From: Candidatus Brocadiia bacterium
GTDB lineage: Bacteria; Planctomycetota; MHYJ01; WSZJ01
NCBI GenBank assembly: GCA_013360825.1
Contig: JABWAY010000243.1
Location: 1-6,342, forward strand
Length of the DNA: 6,342 nt
Direction of reading: 5' to 3'
Positions 1 to 5,941 of the stretch are shown here, piece after piece (positions within the stretch are counted from its first letter, which is position 1; every line of letters begins with the position of its first letter). The translations under genes were made by a program, and so were the position numbers. The notes below the pieces were generated by a model. It searched no databases, was not told the origin of the DNA, and was given only the letters and a program-made list of their open reading frames with translations.

Positions 1-141
1 CCCCACGACCCGCGCCGCCCCGGCAGCGGATTCCGCCAGCGCTCTCACCGCCGCCACGCCGGCGTCCAGGGCAGGGAATCCTTCGCGCGCCCGCTCCGTC
101 TCCAGCGCGCCGAACCGGGATCCCTTCCCCCCCGCGCTCAA
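1..141 (-). CDS. Partial hypothetical protein (N-terminal 47 residues), TTG start overlapping the upstream stop
   Basis: An open minus-strand frame starts at a TTG (139-141) that shares bases with the TGA stop of the preceding 144-residue gene (138-140), forming a TTGA junction of the kind seen in translationally coupled genes. It runs 47 codons without a stop and leaves the window. A GAGGG stretch (minus strand of 146-150) lies four bases before the TTG and could be a ribosome-binding site. By my reading, third codon positions are about 85% G or C, like the neighbouring genes, which supports coding. The visible peptide begins MSAGGKGSRFGALE and continues alanine-rich and probably helical. 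No domain is recognisable in so short a piece. The true start could lie further upstream, because the same frame stays open into the preceding gene. I am fairly unsure that this is a gene. Confidence 0.45.
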   Translation of the reverse strand, partial: MSAGGKGSRFGALETERAREGFPALDAGVAAVRALAESAAGAARVVG

Positions 142-572
142 CTCGCCCTCTGGGGAGCCTGCTCCCGCAGGATCCCCACCAGCTCCGTCCGGATGCGCTC
201 GAGGACAAAAACGATCGCCATCACGCGGTGGTCGCGCCAGCCCGGCGCGTGCCTCATGCACCACTCCCGCGCGATCTCCTGCCGGTCCACCTGCCCGCTC
301 CCGTGCTCCCCGCGGTACCAGATCTCCCGCTCGATCTCCTGCAGCTGGTCCCGGATCTCCCCCTGCGGCGAGATCGACCGGACCTGCAGGATGTACATCC
401 GCAGCGCCAGGTCGTCCGGGGCGCCCGCACCCCCGCGCAGCTTGCTCAGGTGGCGGTCCCGGTACTCCAGGATGTCCACGCGGTGGTTGCGCACGAACTC
501 GATGAGGTCCCGCGCCACCTGGCCCAGGCGGCCGGCCTCCCACTCCTTCTGCAGCTCTTCCAGCTCAGACAT
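138..572 (-). CDS. Uncharacterised 144-residue soluble protein
   Basis: I do not recognise this family. The protein is 144 residues, highly charged and without a signal peptide or membrane segment, so it should be cytoplasmic. Residues 1-45 are predicted mostly helical (many Glu, Leu, Arg). Residues 46-54 form a Gly/Ala/Pro-rich break. Residues 55-90 are a second helical stretch ending in EREIWYRGEHG (81-91). Residues 98-136 hold a conspicuous cluster of aromatic, His and Arg residues (W104, C105, H108, W112, R113, H115, R116) that looks like a conserved core. No catalytic motif is evident. The ATG at 572 lies 35 bases beyond the kinase stop codon, so the gene probably shares a transcript with the kinase. 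Only a weak GGA precedes the ATG at about nine bases. Its stop overlaps the next frame's TTG start. A role linked to the kinase is possible from position only. Confidence 0.8.
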   Translation of the reverse strand: MSELEELQKEWEAGRLGQVARDLIEFVRNHRVDILEYRDRHLSKLRGGAGAPDDLALRMYILQVRSISPQGEIRDQLQEIEREIWYRGEHGSGQVDRQEIAREWCMRHAPGWRDHRVMAIVFVLERIRTELVGILREQAPQRAS

Positions 573-587
573 GGTGTCGAATCCAGG

Positions 588-606
588 ATGATGACGAGAA
601 CATCAT
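588..606. repeat. Short inverted repeat between the kinase and the 144-residue gene
   Basis: Perfect six-base arms ATGATG (588-593) and CATCAT (601-606) flank a seven-base centre, within the 35-base gap between the two minus-strand genes. It is less GC-rich than its surroundings, so it stands out. There is no following T-tract on the minus strand, so it is not a terminator. It could be a protein-binding site or a small mRNA hairpin ahead of the downstream gene. It could also be chance, since the arms are short. Confidence 0.3.
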
Positions 607-607
607 A

Positions 608-2158
608 CTAACTCGGCCGGTCCCCGGGGGCAACTTGAGCCTGCGGGGGGCCCGGCGGAGCCTCCGCGGCGAGGGCGGGAAGCGACGGCGGCGGGGCGAG
701 CTGGTCCTCGCGGTGGACGGGGAGGGTGACGGTGAACGTGGTTCCGACGTGCTTCTGGCTCGTCACGTCGATCCTGCCACCGTGGTTCTGGATGATGTTG
801 TACACGACCGACAGCCCGAGTCCCGTCCCCTCCGCGCCCTTGGTCGTGTAGAACAGGTCGAACGCCTGCGCCAGTTCCGCCTCGGTCATCCCGACCCCGT
901 TGTCCGTCACCGACGCCGAAACCTCGTCCTCCCCCAGGTGGTAGTGCACCCGGATCTGCCCCTTCTCCTCCTCCGTCGCGTCGCTCGCGTTCAGGATCAG
1001 GTTCAGGAAGACCTGGACCAGCTCGCTCGGGTCGCAGAAGACGTTCGGGAGCCGGTCGGGGGTCTCGTGCGTCAGCTTCACCTTCTTCCGGTCCAGCCGG
1101 TACTGGGCCAGCCCGATCGCCCGGTCCAGCACCTCCCGGAGGCTCGCGGCCTGCGGGTTGACCTTCCGCGGCGAGAACTGCAGGACCTTCTTCACGGTGT
1201 CCTGGATGCGCAGGAGAGACTCGATGATGAGCTCCAGGTACTGCTCGCGCCGCTCGGCCTTCATGTCCGGGCGCTTGAGCGCCCGCGCCGCATTGAGCAT
1301 CCCGCCAAGCGGGTTGTTGATTTCGTGCGCGATGCCGGCGGCCAGCGTCCCCGTCGCCGACAGCCGCTGCGCCACGATCAGCCGCCGCTCCGCCCCCTTG
1401 ACCTTGCTCGTCGCGTCCGCGACCCGGGCCTCCAGCGTCTCGTGATACTCCCGCAGCCGCTCCTGCATCGAGTTGAACGCCCTCAGCAGGTCCCCCGTTT
1501 CGTCCTGCGTCCCGGGGTCCTCCACGGGGCGCGTATAGTCCCCCAGCGACAGCCGCTCCGAGGCCCGCGCCAGCCGCTCCAGCGGCTTCACCACCAGCCG
1601 CTCCAGCACCAGCGCCATCGTCAGGATCAGGAGCCCCGTTCCCGCCACCATCAGCATCGTCAGGTAGACGAACGACTGGCGCAGCTCAAACCCCTCCACC
1701 GCCTCGTGCTCGATCCGCGCCCGCAGCAGCACGAACTCCGGGCTCCCGCCCCCCGGCTCCGGCGCGAGCTCGATCCGCGCCACGAACAGGTCCCCCTCCA
1801 GCGTCACCTGGTTGTTCCCCTCCGCCCGATAAAGCTCCCGCTTCGCCTGCTCGATCGGAATCTGCGGCGGCACGTCCCAGGCCAGCGCCTCATACTTCCG
1901 GTCGTAGACAACCCACTCCCGGAAGATCTGCGACCGGCGCAGCCGCTCCTCCAGCTCCGACAGCTGCTCCTGCCGCGAAGCCCCGGCCCCGACGCGCAGG
2001 ATCACGTCCTGCGTCATCTGCTGAATCAGCCGGGCCACCGCCCCGCGCTGCGCCTCCCGCCTCCGGACGTTCTCCAGGACCAGGTTGACGGTCAGGAGCG
2101 CCGACACGAAGCCCATGGTGAGGATGATCCACCCGAAGACCTTCGTGCGCAGCTTCAT
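608..2158 (-). CDS. Membrane sensor histidine kinase, HPK4/NtrB-like, with periplasmic sensor and HAMP domains
   Basis: This is a 516-residue sensor kinase that should autophosphorylate on His and pass the phosphate to a response regulator, probably of NtrC type given its HEINNPL H-box. Order: membrane segment about 8-28; extracytoplasmic sensor region about 31-160 with no recognised fold; second membrane segment about 163-187; HAMP about 188-240; coiled coil about 231-262; dimerisation domain with phospho-acceptor H278 in IAHEINNPLGG; then the ATPase domain with N-box N386/N390, G1 DNGVGM (419-424), F-box FDLFYTTK (433-440) and G2 GTGLGL (444-449). All catalytic boxes are intact. A Pro/Ala-rich tail (about 487-516) follows the domain. 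I chose the ATG at 2158 because a hydrophobic segment follows directly and GGAGG (2172-2176) lies 13 bases upstream. The in-frame GTG at 2215 abuts the T-tract of the pilC terminator and would add 19 Arg/Gly/Pro-rich residues. No response regulator is in view. A PilS-like role is suggested by position, but PilS normally has six membrane segments and this protein has two. Confidence 0.93.
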   Translation of the reverse strand: MKLRTKVFGWIILTMGFVSALLTVNLVLENVRRREAQRGAVARLIQQMTQDVILRVGAGASRQEQLSELEERLRRSQIFREWVVYDRKYEALAWDVPPQIPIEQAKRELYRAEGNNQVTLEGDLFVARIELAPEPGGGSPEFVLLRARIEHEAVEGFELRQSFVYLTMLMVAGTGLLILTMALVLERLVVKPLERLARASERLSLGDYTRPVEDPGTQDETGDLLRAFNSMQERLREYHETLEARVADATSKVKGAERRLIVAQRLSATGTLAAGIAHEINNPLGGMLNAARALKRPDMKAERREQYLELIIESLLRIQDTVKKVLQFSPRKVNPQAASLREVLDRAIGLAQYRLDRKKVKLTHETPDRLPNVFCDPSELVQVFLNLILNASDATEEEKGQIRVHYHLGEDEVSASVTDNGVGMTEAELAQAFDLFYTTKGAEGTGLGLSVVYNIIQNHGGRIDVTSQKHVGTTFTVTLPVHREDQLAPPPSLPALAAEAPPGPPQAQVAPGDRPS

Positions 2159-2171
2159 GGGTCGGCGGCAG

Positions 2172-2192
2172 CCTCCGGCGCCCGGCCGGAGG
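2172..2192 (-). promoter_or_regulatory. Leader hairpin that would cover the kinase ribosome-binding site
   Basis: A perfect eight-base inverted repeat, CCTCCGGC (2172-2179) and GCCGGAGG (2185-2192) on the plus strand, has a five-base loop. In the minus-strand mRNA the 3' arm contains GGAGG, the best Shine-Dalgarno candidate for the kinase ATG at 2158, so folding would pair it with CCUCC. This could keep kinase translation low unless the hairpin is opened. The surroundings are very GC-rich, so a stem of this size could arise by chance. The functional reading is an inference. Confidence 0.4.
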
Positions 2193-2215
2193 GCGCGACC
2201 GCGCGATCTTCGCAC

Positions 2216-2247
2216 AAAAAAAGGGCCCCTTCCAGCGGAAGGGGCCC
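2216..2247 (-). terminator. Intrinsic (Rho-independent) terminator of the pilB-pilC operon
   Basis: Read on the minus strand, an 11-base perfect GC-rich stem (arms 2237-2247 and 2223-2233) with a three-base GCT loop is followed directly by seven T residues (2216-2222). An additional A-T pair can extend the stem. It starts about 19 bases after the pilC stop codon. The T-tract is present only on the minus-strand exit side, so it acts in one direction. It separates the pilus genes from the kinase, which must therefore have its own promoter or depend on readthrough. Confidence 0.95.
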
Positions 2248-2266
2248 TCGGGGTGCTGCCGGAGGA

Positions 2267-3499
2267 CTAGTTCATGTTGTTGATGAGGCTGACCAGCGGA
2301 AGGAACAGCGCGACGACGATGAACCCGATGGTGAGACCCATGCCGATGATCATGATCGGTTCCATGATGGACATCAGCGCGCCGACCGCCGCATCGACCT
2401 CGTCGTCGTAGTTGTCGGCGATCTTGATGAGCATCTTGTCGAGTTCTCCCGTCTCCTCGCCGACGTCGATCATGTTGATGACGATGTCGTCGAACACCTT
2501 CGTCTGCGCCAGCGGCGAGGCGATCGACTCTCCTTCACGGATCGAGTCGTGCACGACCTGCACCGCGTTGGCGATGACCTCGTTGCCGACCGCGTTCTTC
2601 ACGATCGACAACGCTTCAAGAATCGGAACGCCGGACTGGATCAGGGTGCCGAGCGTCCGGCAGAAACGGCTGATGACGGACTTCTTGATGATTTCGCCGA
2701 ACAGCGGCATGTGCAGCTTGAACTTGTCCAGCATGATCCGGCCGCCCTTGTTTTTCGTGATCATCCGGAAGGCCACGAAGAGCGCGAACGGCACGCCCGG
2801 GAGGAGGAACCAGAAGTTCACCAGGAAGTCCGACATCTTGAGCAGGGCGACCGTGGGCAGCGGCAGGGCGGCCCCGAGGTCGTCGAACACGACTTTGAAC
2901 TGCGGGATGACCCAGATCAGAATGCCGGACACGATCAGGACCGCGATGCTGATGACGGAGGCCGGGTAGATGCTCGCCCCGATCACCTTCCGTTTCAGGG
3001 CCTGCGCCTTTTCCATGTACACGGCAAGACGCTGCAGGATCGTGTCGAGCACTCCGCCCGCCTCACCCGCCTTCACCATGTTCACGTAGAGCCGGTCGAA
3101 CGCCTTCGGGTGCTTGGCCATCGCCTCGGACAGGCTGGACCCGGATTCGACGTCCTCGGCCACCTGCGCCACGATTCCTTTCAGCGCGCACGGCTTCATC
3201 TGGTCCGTCAGGATCTTGAGCGAGCGCACGATCGGAAGGCCCGCGTCCTGCAGAATCGACAGCTGCACCGTGAAGGCCGTCAGCTGCTTCTGGCTCACGC
3301 CGCCGCCCAGCGAGAATCCCTTCTTCTTCGTCGCGCCGTGCGCCCCCTTGGCCGGGTCCGCCCCCTTCTCCTTCACGTTCGTGGGGAACAGTCCCTGGGC
3401 GTGGACCTTGTTCATCGCGTCCTGCGCGTTGGAGGCTTCCACCTCCGCCTTGATCTTCTTGCCCTTGTTGTCGACTGCCTCGTACGTAAAGATCGCCAT
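2267..3499 (-). CDS. pilC: Type IV pilus / type II secretion inner-membrane platform protein PilC (GspF family)
   Basis: PilC/GspF is the polytopic inner-membrane protein on which the assembly ATPase acts to add or extract pilin subunits. At 410 residues it has the usual full length. It begins with the typical short N-terminal region (MAIFTYEAVD, residues 1-10). Two homologous T2SSF domains follow: the first about 72-195, with GEAGGVLDTIL (145-155), and the second about 275-400, with the matching GEETGELDKML (347-357). Three membrane segments are visible, about 174-198, 224-246 and 380-406. A Lys/Gly-rich linker occupies about 43-66. The start at 3499 is supported by GGAG (3507-3510) seven bases upstream. 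The gene lies 21 bases after pilB in the same frame, consistent with an operon, and ends just before a strong terminator. Whether it serves a pilus or a secretion system cannot be settled here, but the PilB-PilC pairing without other gsp genes favours type IV pili. Confidence 0.95.
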   Translation of the reverse strand: MAIFTYEAVDNKGKKIKAEVEASNAQDAMNKVHAQGLFPTNVKEKGADPAKGAHGATKKKGFSLGGGVSQKQLTAFTVQLSILQDAGLPIVRSLKILTDQMKPCALKGIVAQVAEDVESGSSLSEAMAKHPKAFDRLYVNMVKAGEAGGVLDTILQRLAVYMEKAQALKRKVIGASIYPASVISIAVLIVSGILIWVIPQFKVVFDDLGAALPLPTVALLKMSDFLVNFWFLLPGVPFALFVAFRMITKNKGGRIMLDKFKLHMPLFGEIIKKSVISRFCRTLGTLIQSGVPILEALSIVKNAVGNEVIANAVQVVHDSIREGESIASPLAQTKVFDDIVINMIDVGEETGELDKMLIKIADNYDDEVDAAVGALMSIMEPIMIIGMGLTIGFIVVALFLPLVSLINNMN

Positions 3500-3520
3500 G
3501 GACCGGCTCCGATTGAAGGA

Positions 3521-5239
3521 CTATGCGTTGAGAGTCTCGCGGACGACCTCTTCGATGGATGTCACGCCGTCGTAAATCGCCAGCAGCCCGGCTTCTCTCA
3601 GGACCCGCAGCCCCTGCTCGCGCGCGGCACGGCGGATGTCGTCCGTGCTCGCGCTCTGCATGACCATGTTCCGGATCCGGTCGGTCATCAGCATGATCTC
3701 AAAAAGCGCCTGCCGGCCGCGGTACCCCGTATTGTTGCAGTTGTTGCACCCGGTCCCGTACATGAATCGCTTTCCCTCGACGTCCGAGGCCCGCAGCCCG
3801 AGCTGCATCAGCATCTCCTCGGTCGGCTCGTACTCCGTCTTGCATTTCACGCAGACCCGCCGCACGAGGCGCTGCGCGACCACCGCCTCGAGCGTCGCGG
3901 AGATGAGGAAGGTCTCGATCCCGAGGTCGAGCATGCGGGTGATGGAGGAGGGGGCGTCGTTCGTGTGGAGCGTGCTGAACACCAGGTGGCCCGTCAGGGA
4001 GGCCTCGATCGCGATCTGCGCCGTCTCGAGGTCTCGGATCTCGCCGACCAGGATGTAGTCCGGGTCCTGTCGCAGGATCGACCGCAGGCAGGCGCTGTAG
4101 GTCACGCCGACTTCTTCGTTGATCTGGCACTGCACGATCCCGTCCAGGTCGTACTCGACCGGGTCTTCGGTCGTGATCGTCTTCCACTTGATGTCGTTGA
4201 TGTAGTTCAGGCACGAGTAGAGCGTCGTCGTTTTCCCGGAGCCCGTCGGGCCCGTCACGATCATGATCCCGTTCGGGAGGTCGAGGAGCAGCTTGACCAG
4301 CTTGAAGTCTTCCTCGCGGAGCCCGATGTTGTCGATGTCGAGCGAGACGACCGACCGGTCGAGCACGCGCATGACGACGCTTTCGCCGAACATGGTGGGA
4401 AGCGTCGAGATACGGAGGTCGACGGGTTTTCCGCCGATCGCGAGCATGATGCGGCCGTCCTGCGGCAGGCGCACCTCGGAGATGTCGAGGTTGCTCATGA
4501 CCTTGATGCGGCTGATCAGGGCGAGCGCGAGGTGGAGCGGCGGCGGCATCATCTCGTACAGGACGCCGTCGACGCGGTACCGGACTTTGAACTCGGTTTC
4601 GAAGGGTTCGAAGTGGATGTCGGACGCCTGGTCCTTGATCGCCTGGAGGAGGATCAGGTTGAGCAGCTTGACGACGGGGGCCGAGTTCGCGGCGTCCGCC
4701 ATCTGCTGCAGGTCCATCGGGCCCTTCTCGGTGTCCTTCGTCGTCGTGGCGTCCATGTCCGCGCCCATGGCGGCGAGGAGGTCTTCCACCGTCGCGGTCT
4801 GCCCGGCGTAGTACTGGTTGATCGCGCGGGTGACGGCGTCCTCGTTCGACACGGCGCCCTGGACGTCGCAGTTCAGCATGAACCGGAGGTCGTCCAGCAC
4901 GCTCACGTTCAGCGGGTCGGCCATCGCCACCGTGAGCATGTTGTTCTCGAACTTCACCGGGATGATCTTGTAGACCTTCGCCATCGTCGGGGAGACCTTT
5001 TCCAGCGTCCCGCGCTCGAGCTTCATCTCGTCCAGGTTGACGACTTCCATCCCGACCTGCGCGCCGAGCGCCAGCAGCATCTCCTCCTCGGAGACGTACC
5101 CCAGCTCGACCAGGATCGACCCGAGCGCCCCCCCTTTCTCGCGCTGGAGGGAGAGCGCCTCCTGGATCTGCCCCTCCGTGACAAGTTCCATCTCCTTGAG
5201 CAGCTGGCCGAGCGGCTTCTGGGGTGCGTTGAGCGCCAT
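3521..5239 (-). CDS. pilB: Type IV pilus assembly ATPase PilB (GspE/PulE family)
   Basis: A cytoplasmic hexameric AAA-like ATPase that powers pilus extension (or pseudopilus assembly) through PilC. At 572 residues it is full length. The N-terminal part carries two tandem MshEN-like motifs (about 9-32 and 38-61, separated by five residues), then the rest of the T2SSE N-domain to about 145. An acidic linker (about 150-185) leads to the catalytic region: SDIHFEP (206-212), LPQDGRI (258-264), Walker A GPTGSGKTT (330-338), Asp box TTEDPVEYDLDG (356-367), Walker B with ILVGEIRD (396-403), and His box LTGHLVFSTLHTND (415-428). The zinc-binding tetracysteine is complete: C463, C466, C498, C501, followed by TGYRGR. 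No key catalytic residue is missing. In the first MshEN-like motif the usual leading Arg is Pro9 and the conserved Gly is Glu18, and the second begins with Ala38. GGAG (5250-5253) precedes the ATG by ten bases. A sigma70-type promoter lies about 60 bases upstream. No pilT is adjacent in the window. Confidence 0.96.
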   Translation of the reverse strand: MALNAPQKPLGQLLKEMELVTEGQIQEALSLQREKGGALGSILVELGYVSEEEMLLALGAQVGMEVVNLDEMKLERGTLEKVSPTMAKVYKIIPVKFENNMLTVAMADPLNVSVLDDLRFMLNCDVQGAVSNEDAVTRAINQYYAGQTATVEDLLAAMGADMDATTTKDTEKGPMDLQQMADAANSAPVVKLLNLILLQAIKDQASDIHFEPFETEFKVRYRVDGVLYEMMPPPLHLALALISRIKVMSNLDISEVRLPQDGRIMLAIGGKPVDLRISTLPTMFGESVVMRVLDRSVVSLDIDNIGLREEDFKLVKLLLDLPNGIMIVTGPTGSGKTTTLYSCLNYINDIKWKTITTEDPVEYDLDGIVQCQINEEVGVTYSACLRSILRQDPDYILVGEIRDLETAQIAIEASLTGHLVFSTLHTNDAPSSITRMLDLGIETFLISATLEAVVAQRLVRRVCVKCKTEYEPTEEMLMQLGLRASDVEGKRFMYGTGCNNCNNTGYRGRQALFEIMLMTDRIRNMVMQSASTDDIRRAAREQGLRVLREAGLLAIYDGVTSIEEVVRETLNA

Positions 5240-5263
5240 TCCGGGGGATCTCCGTCCGGGTGT

Positions 5264-5289
5264 CCGTCAGGGTACCGAGTGCCGTCAGG
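5264..5289. repeat. Direct repeat pair in the pilB leader
   Basis: CCGTCAGG occurs at 5264-5271 and again at 5282-5289, 18 bases apart start to start, in the predicted untranslated leader of pilB. On the mRNA side this reads CCUGACGG twice and is followed by four GGA triplets up to the start codon, one of them in the Shine-Dalgarno sequence. It may be a binding site for a regulator of the transcript or DNA, or it may be a chance feature of GC-rich sequence. Confidence 0.25.
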
Positions 5290-5305
5290 TCGCGGGCGAC
5301 CGTGT

Positions 5306-5335
5306 CTTATAGGACCCGCAACCCGGCGGAGTCAA
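5306..5335 (-). promoter_or_regulatory. Sigma70-type promoter of the pilB-pilC operon
   Basis: On the minus strand, TTGACT (5330-5335) and TATAAG (5306-5311) each match five of six consensus bases and are separated by 18 bases. Transcription would begin near 5299, giving a leader of about 60 bases before the pilB ATG at 5239. An AT-rich -10 box of this quality stands out in so GC-rich a region. No sigma54 (GG/GC) element was seen, although sigma54 often drives pilin genes in other bacteria. Confidence 0.65.
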
Positions 5336-5348
5336 GGCAGTTTAGACC

Positions 5349-5360
5349 CCGCGTTCGCGG
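5349..5360. repeat. Palindrome between the two divergent promoters
   Basis: CCGCG (5349-5353) and CGCGG (5356-5360) are perfect inverted arms around TT. The site lies 13 bases upstream of the pilB -35 box and 29 bases upstream of the candidate -35 of the SprT-like gene, a reasonable place for an operator serving either gene. The arms are short and consist only of G and C, so chance is a real alternative. Confidence 0.25.
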
Positions 5361-5389
5361 AAACAAAGCACGACTTCGGCCCCGGCGGG

Positions 5390-5418
5390 TTGACGCCCCC
5401 TGCCGACCGGCGTACAAG
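5390..5418 (+). promoter_or_regulatory. Candidate promoter of the SprT-like gene, suggesting a leaderless transcript
   Basis: TTGACG (5390-5395) and TACAAG (5413-5418) are separated by the ideal 17 bases. They match consensus at five and four of six positions. With the usual geometry, +1 falls on 5425, the A of the gene's ATG, so the mRNA would have no leader. An AAGGGG sequence (5416-5421) three bases before the ATG could instead be a ribosome-binding site for a longer transcript, which would need a promoter further upstream. The call rests on pattern and spacing alone. Confidence 0.4.
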
Positions 5419-5424
5419 GGGCGC

Positions 5425-5907
5425 ATGGCCGCGCCGCCGACACTGCCGGGAGAAGACGAACTCGCCGGGCTCCTGCAGGCGCTGGCCGTGCGGTACTACC
5501 CCGGGGCGGCGATCCGGTTTCGCGTGGAGTGGAGCCGGCGGATGTCGCGCAGCGCGGGGCTCTGCTACTACCGGCGGAAGGTGATCCGGCTCTCGTGGCG
5601 CTATCACGCCGTCTTCCCGGCGGAGATCGAGAACACCCTGCGGCACGAGCTCATTCACGCCGCGGGGATCCTCGGGCACGGGCCGCGCTTCGTCGCGGAA
5701 GCCAGACGCCTCGGGTGCGACGTCCACGCGCATCCCCTTCCCGGCCGCCCCTGGCGGTATGTCTACGCCTGTCCGGCGTGCGACCAGCAGGTGCGGACGC
5801 GGCGGCGGGTGGACTATTCGTGCGGGAAGTGTTCGCGGCGGTGGGACGCGCGGTATCGGCTGGTGCTGAAGGCGGATCTGAGGTCGGCGGGAGGGGAACT
5901 CCCGTGA
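5425..5907 (+). CDS. SprT-like zinc metalloprotein with C-terminal zinc ribbon
   Basis: The 160-residue protein has the SprT-like layout: an N-terminal helical region (1-25), a beta section (about 28-58), then the zinc metalloprotease motif HELIH (74-78) with E75 as likely catalytic base and H85 in GHG as third ligand. A C4 zinc ribbon follows, formed by C116, C119, C133 and C136. There is no signal peptide, so it is cytoplasmic. The length is close to that of bacterial SprT proteins (about 160-165 residues). Eukaryotic relatives (Spartan/SPRTN) cleave DNA-protein crosslinks. The substrate of bacterial SprT-like proteins is mostly unknown, so no reaction is asserted here. The ATG at 5425 was preferred because the conserved domain fits from there, and a longer frame from a GTG at 5260 would cross the promoter region and add unrelated residues. 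It is divergent from pilB and convergent with the TPR gene. Confidence 0.88.
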   Translation: MAAPPTLPGEDELAGLLQALAVRYYPGAAIRFRVEWSRRMSRSAGLCYYRRKVIRLSWRYHAVFPAEIENTLRHELIHAAGILGHGPRFVAEARRLGCDVHAHPLPGRPWRYVYACPACDQQVRTRRRVDYSCGKCSRRWDARYRLVLKADLRSAGGELP

Positions 5908-5941
5908 GCGGGGGTTTCCGGGCGCTCCCGATCTCGAGTTC

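Noticed and set aside
103..141. Resemblance of GGKGSRFG in the left-edge frame to the nucleotidyltransferase glycine-rich loop
   Set aside because: The hydrophobic strand that normally precedes that loop is missing and the following residues do not fit, so it is probably chance.
193..611. Two plus-strand open frames (193-591 and 228-611) opposite the 144-residue gene
   Set aside because: Low-complexity Ser/Arg- or Pro/Leu-rich translations typical of shadow frames. The minus-strand protein has balanced composition and better gene context.
602..634. Possible promoter for the 144-residue gene: TATGAT (602-607, minus) with TTGCCC upstream
   Set aside because: The -10-like box is good, but the only -35-like sequence is 20 bases away and weak. 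Co-transcription with the kinase is simpler.
2159..2215. Kinase start at the GTG at 2215
   Set aside because: The GTG lies immediately after the T-tract of the pilC terminator, leaving no leader, and would add 19 Arg/Gly/Pro-rich residues before a normal N-terminal membrane segment.
5260..5424. N-terminal extension of the SprT-like protein from the GTG at 5260
   Set aside because: The extension would run through the pilB promoter and the candidate SprT promoter, has an Arg-rich non-domain composition, and the family length is met from 5425.
635..5584. A 1649-codon open frame on the plus strand, antisense to the kinase, pilC and pilB
   Set aside because: It is in exact codon register with all three minus-strand genes, which share one frame. 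A stop could arise in it only where the real genes use TTA, CTA or TCA codons, and these are avoided in GC-rich genomes. The translation is rich in Arg, His, Asp and Val with no recognisable domain, while the opposite strand encodes intact, well-known proteins.
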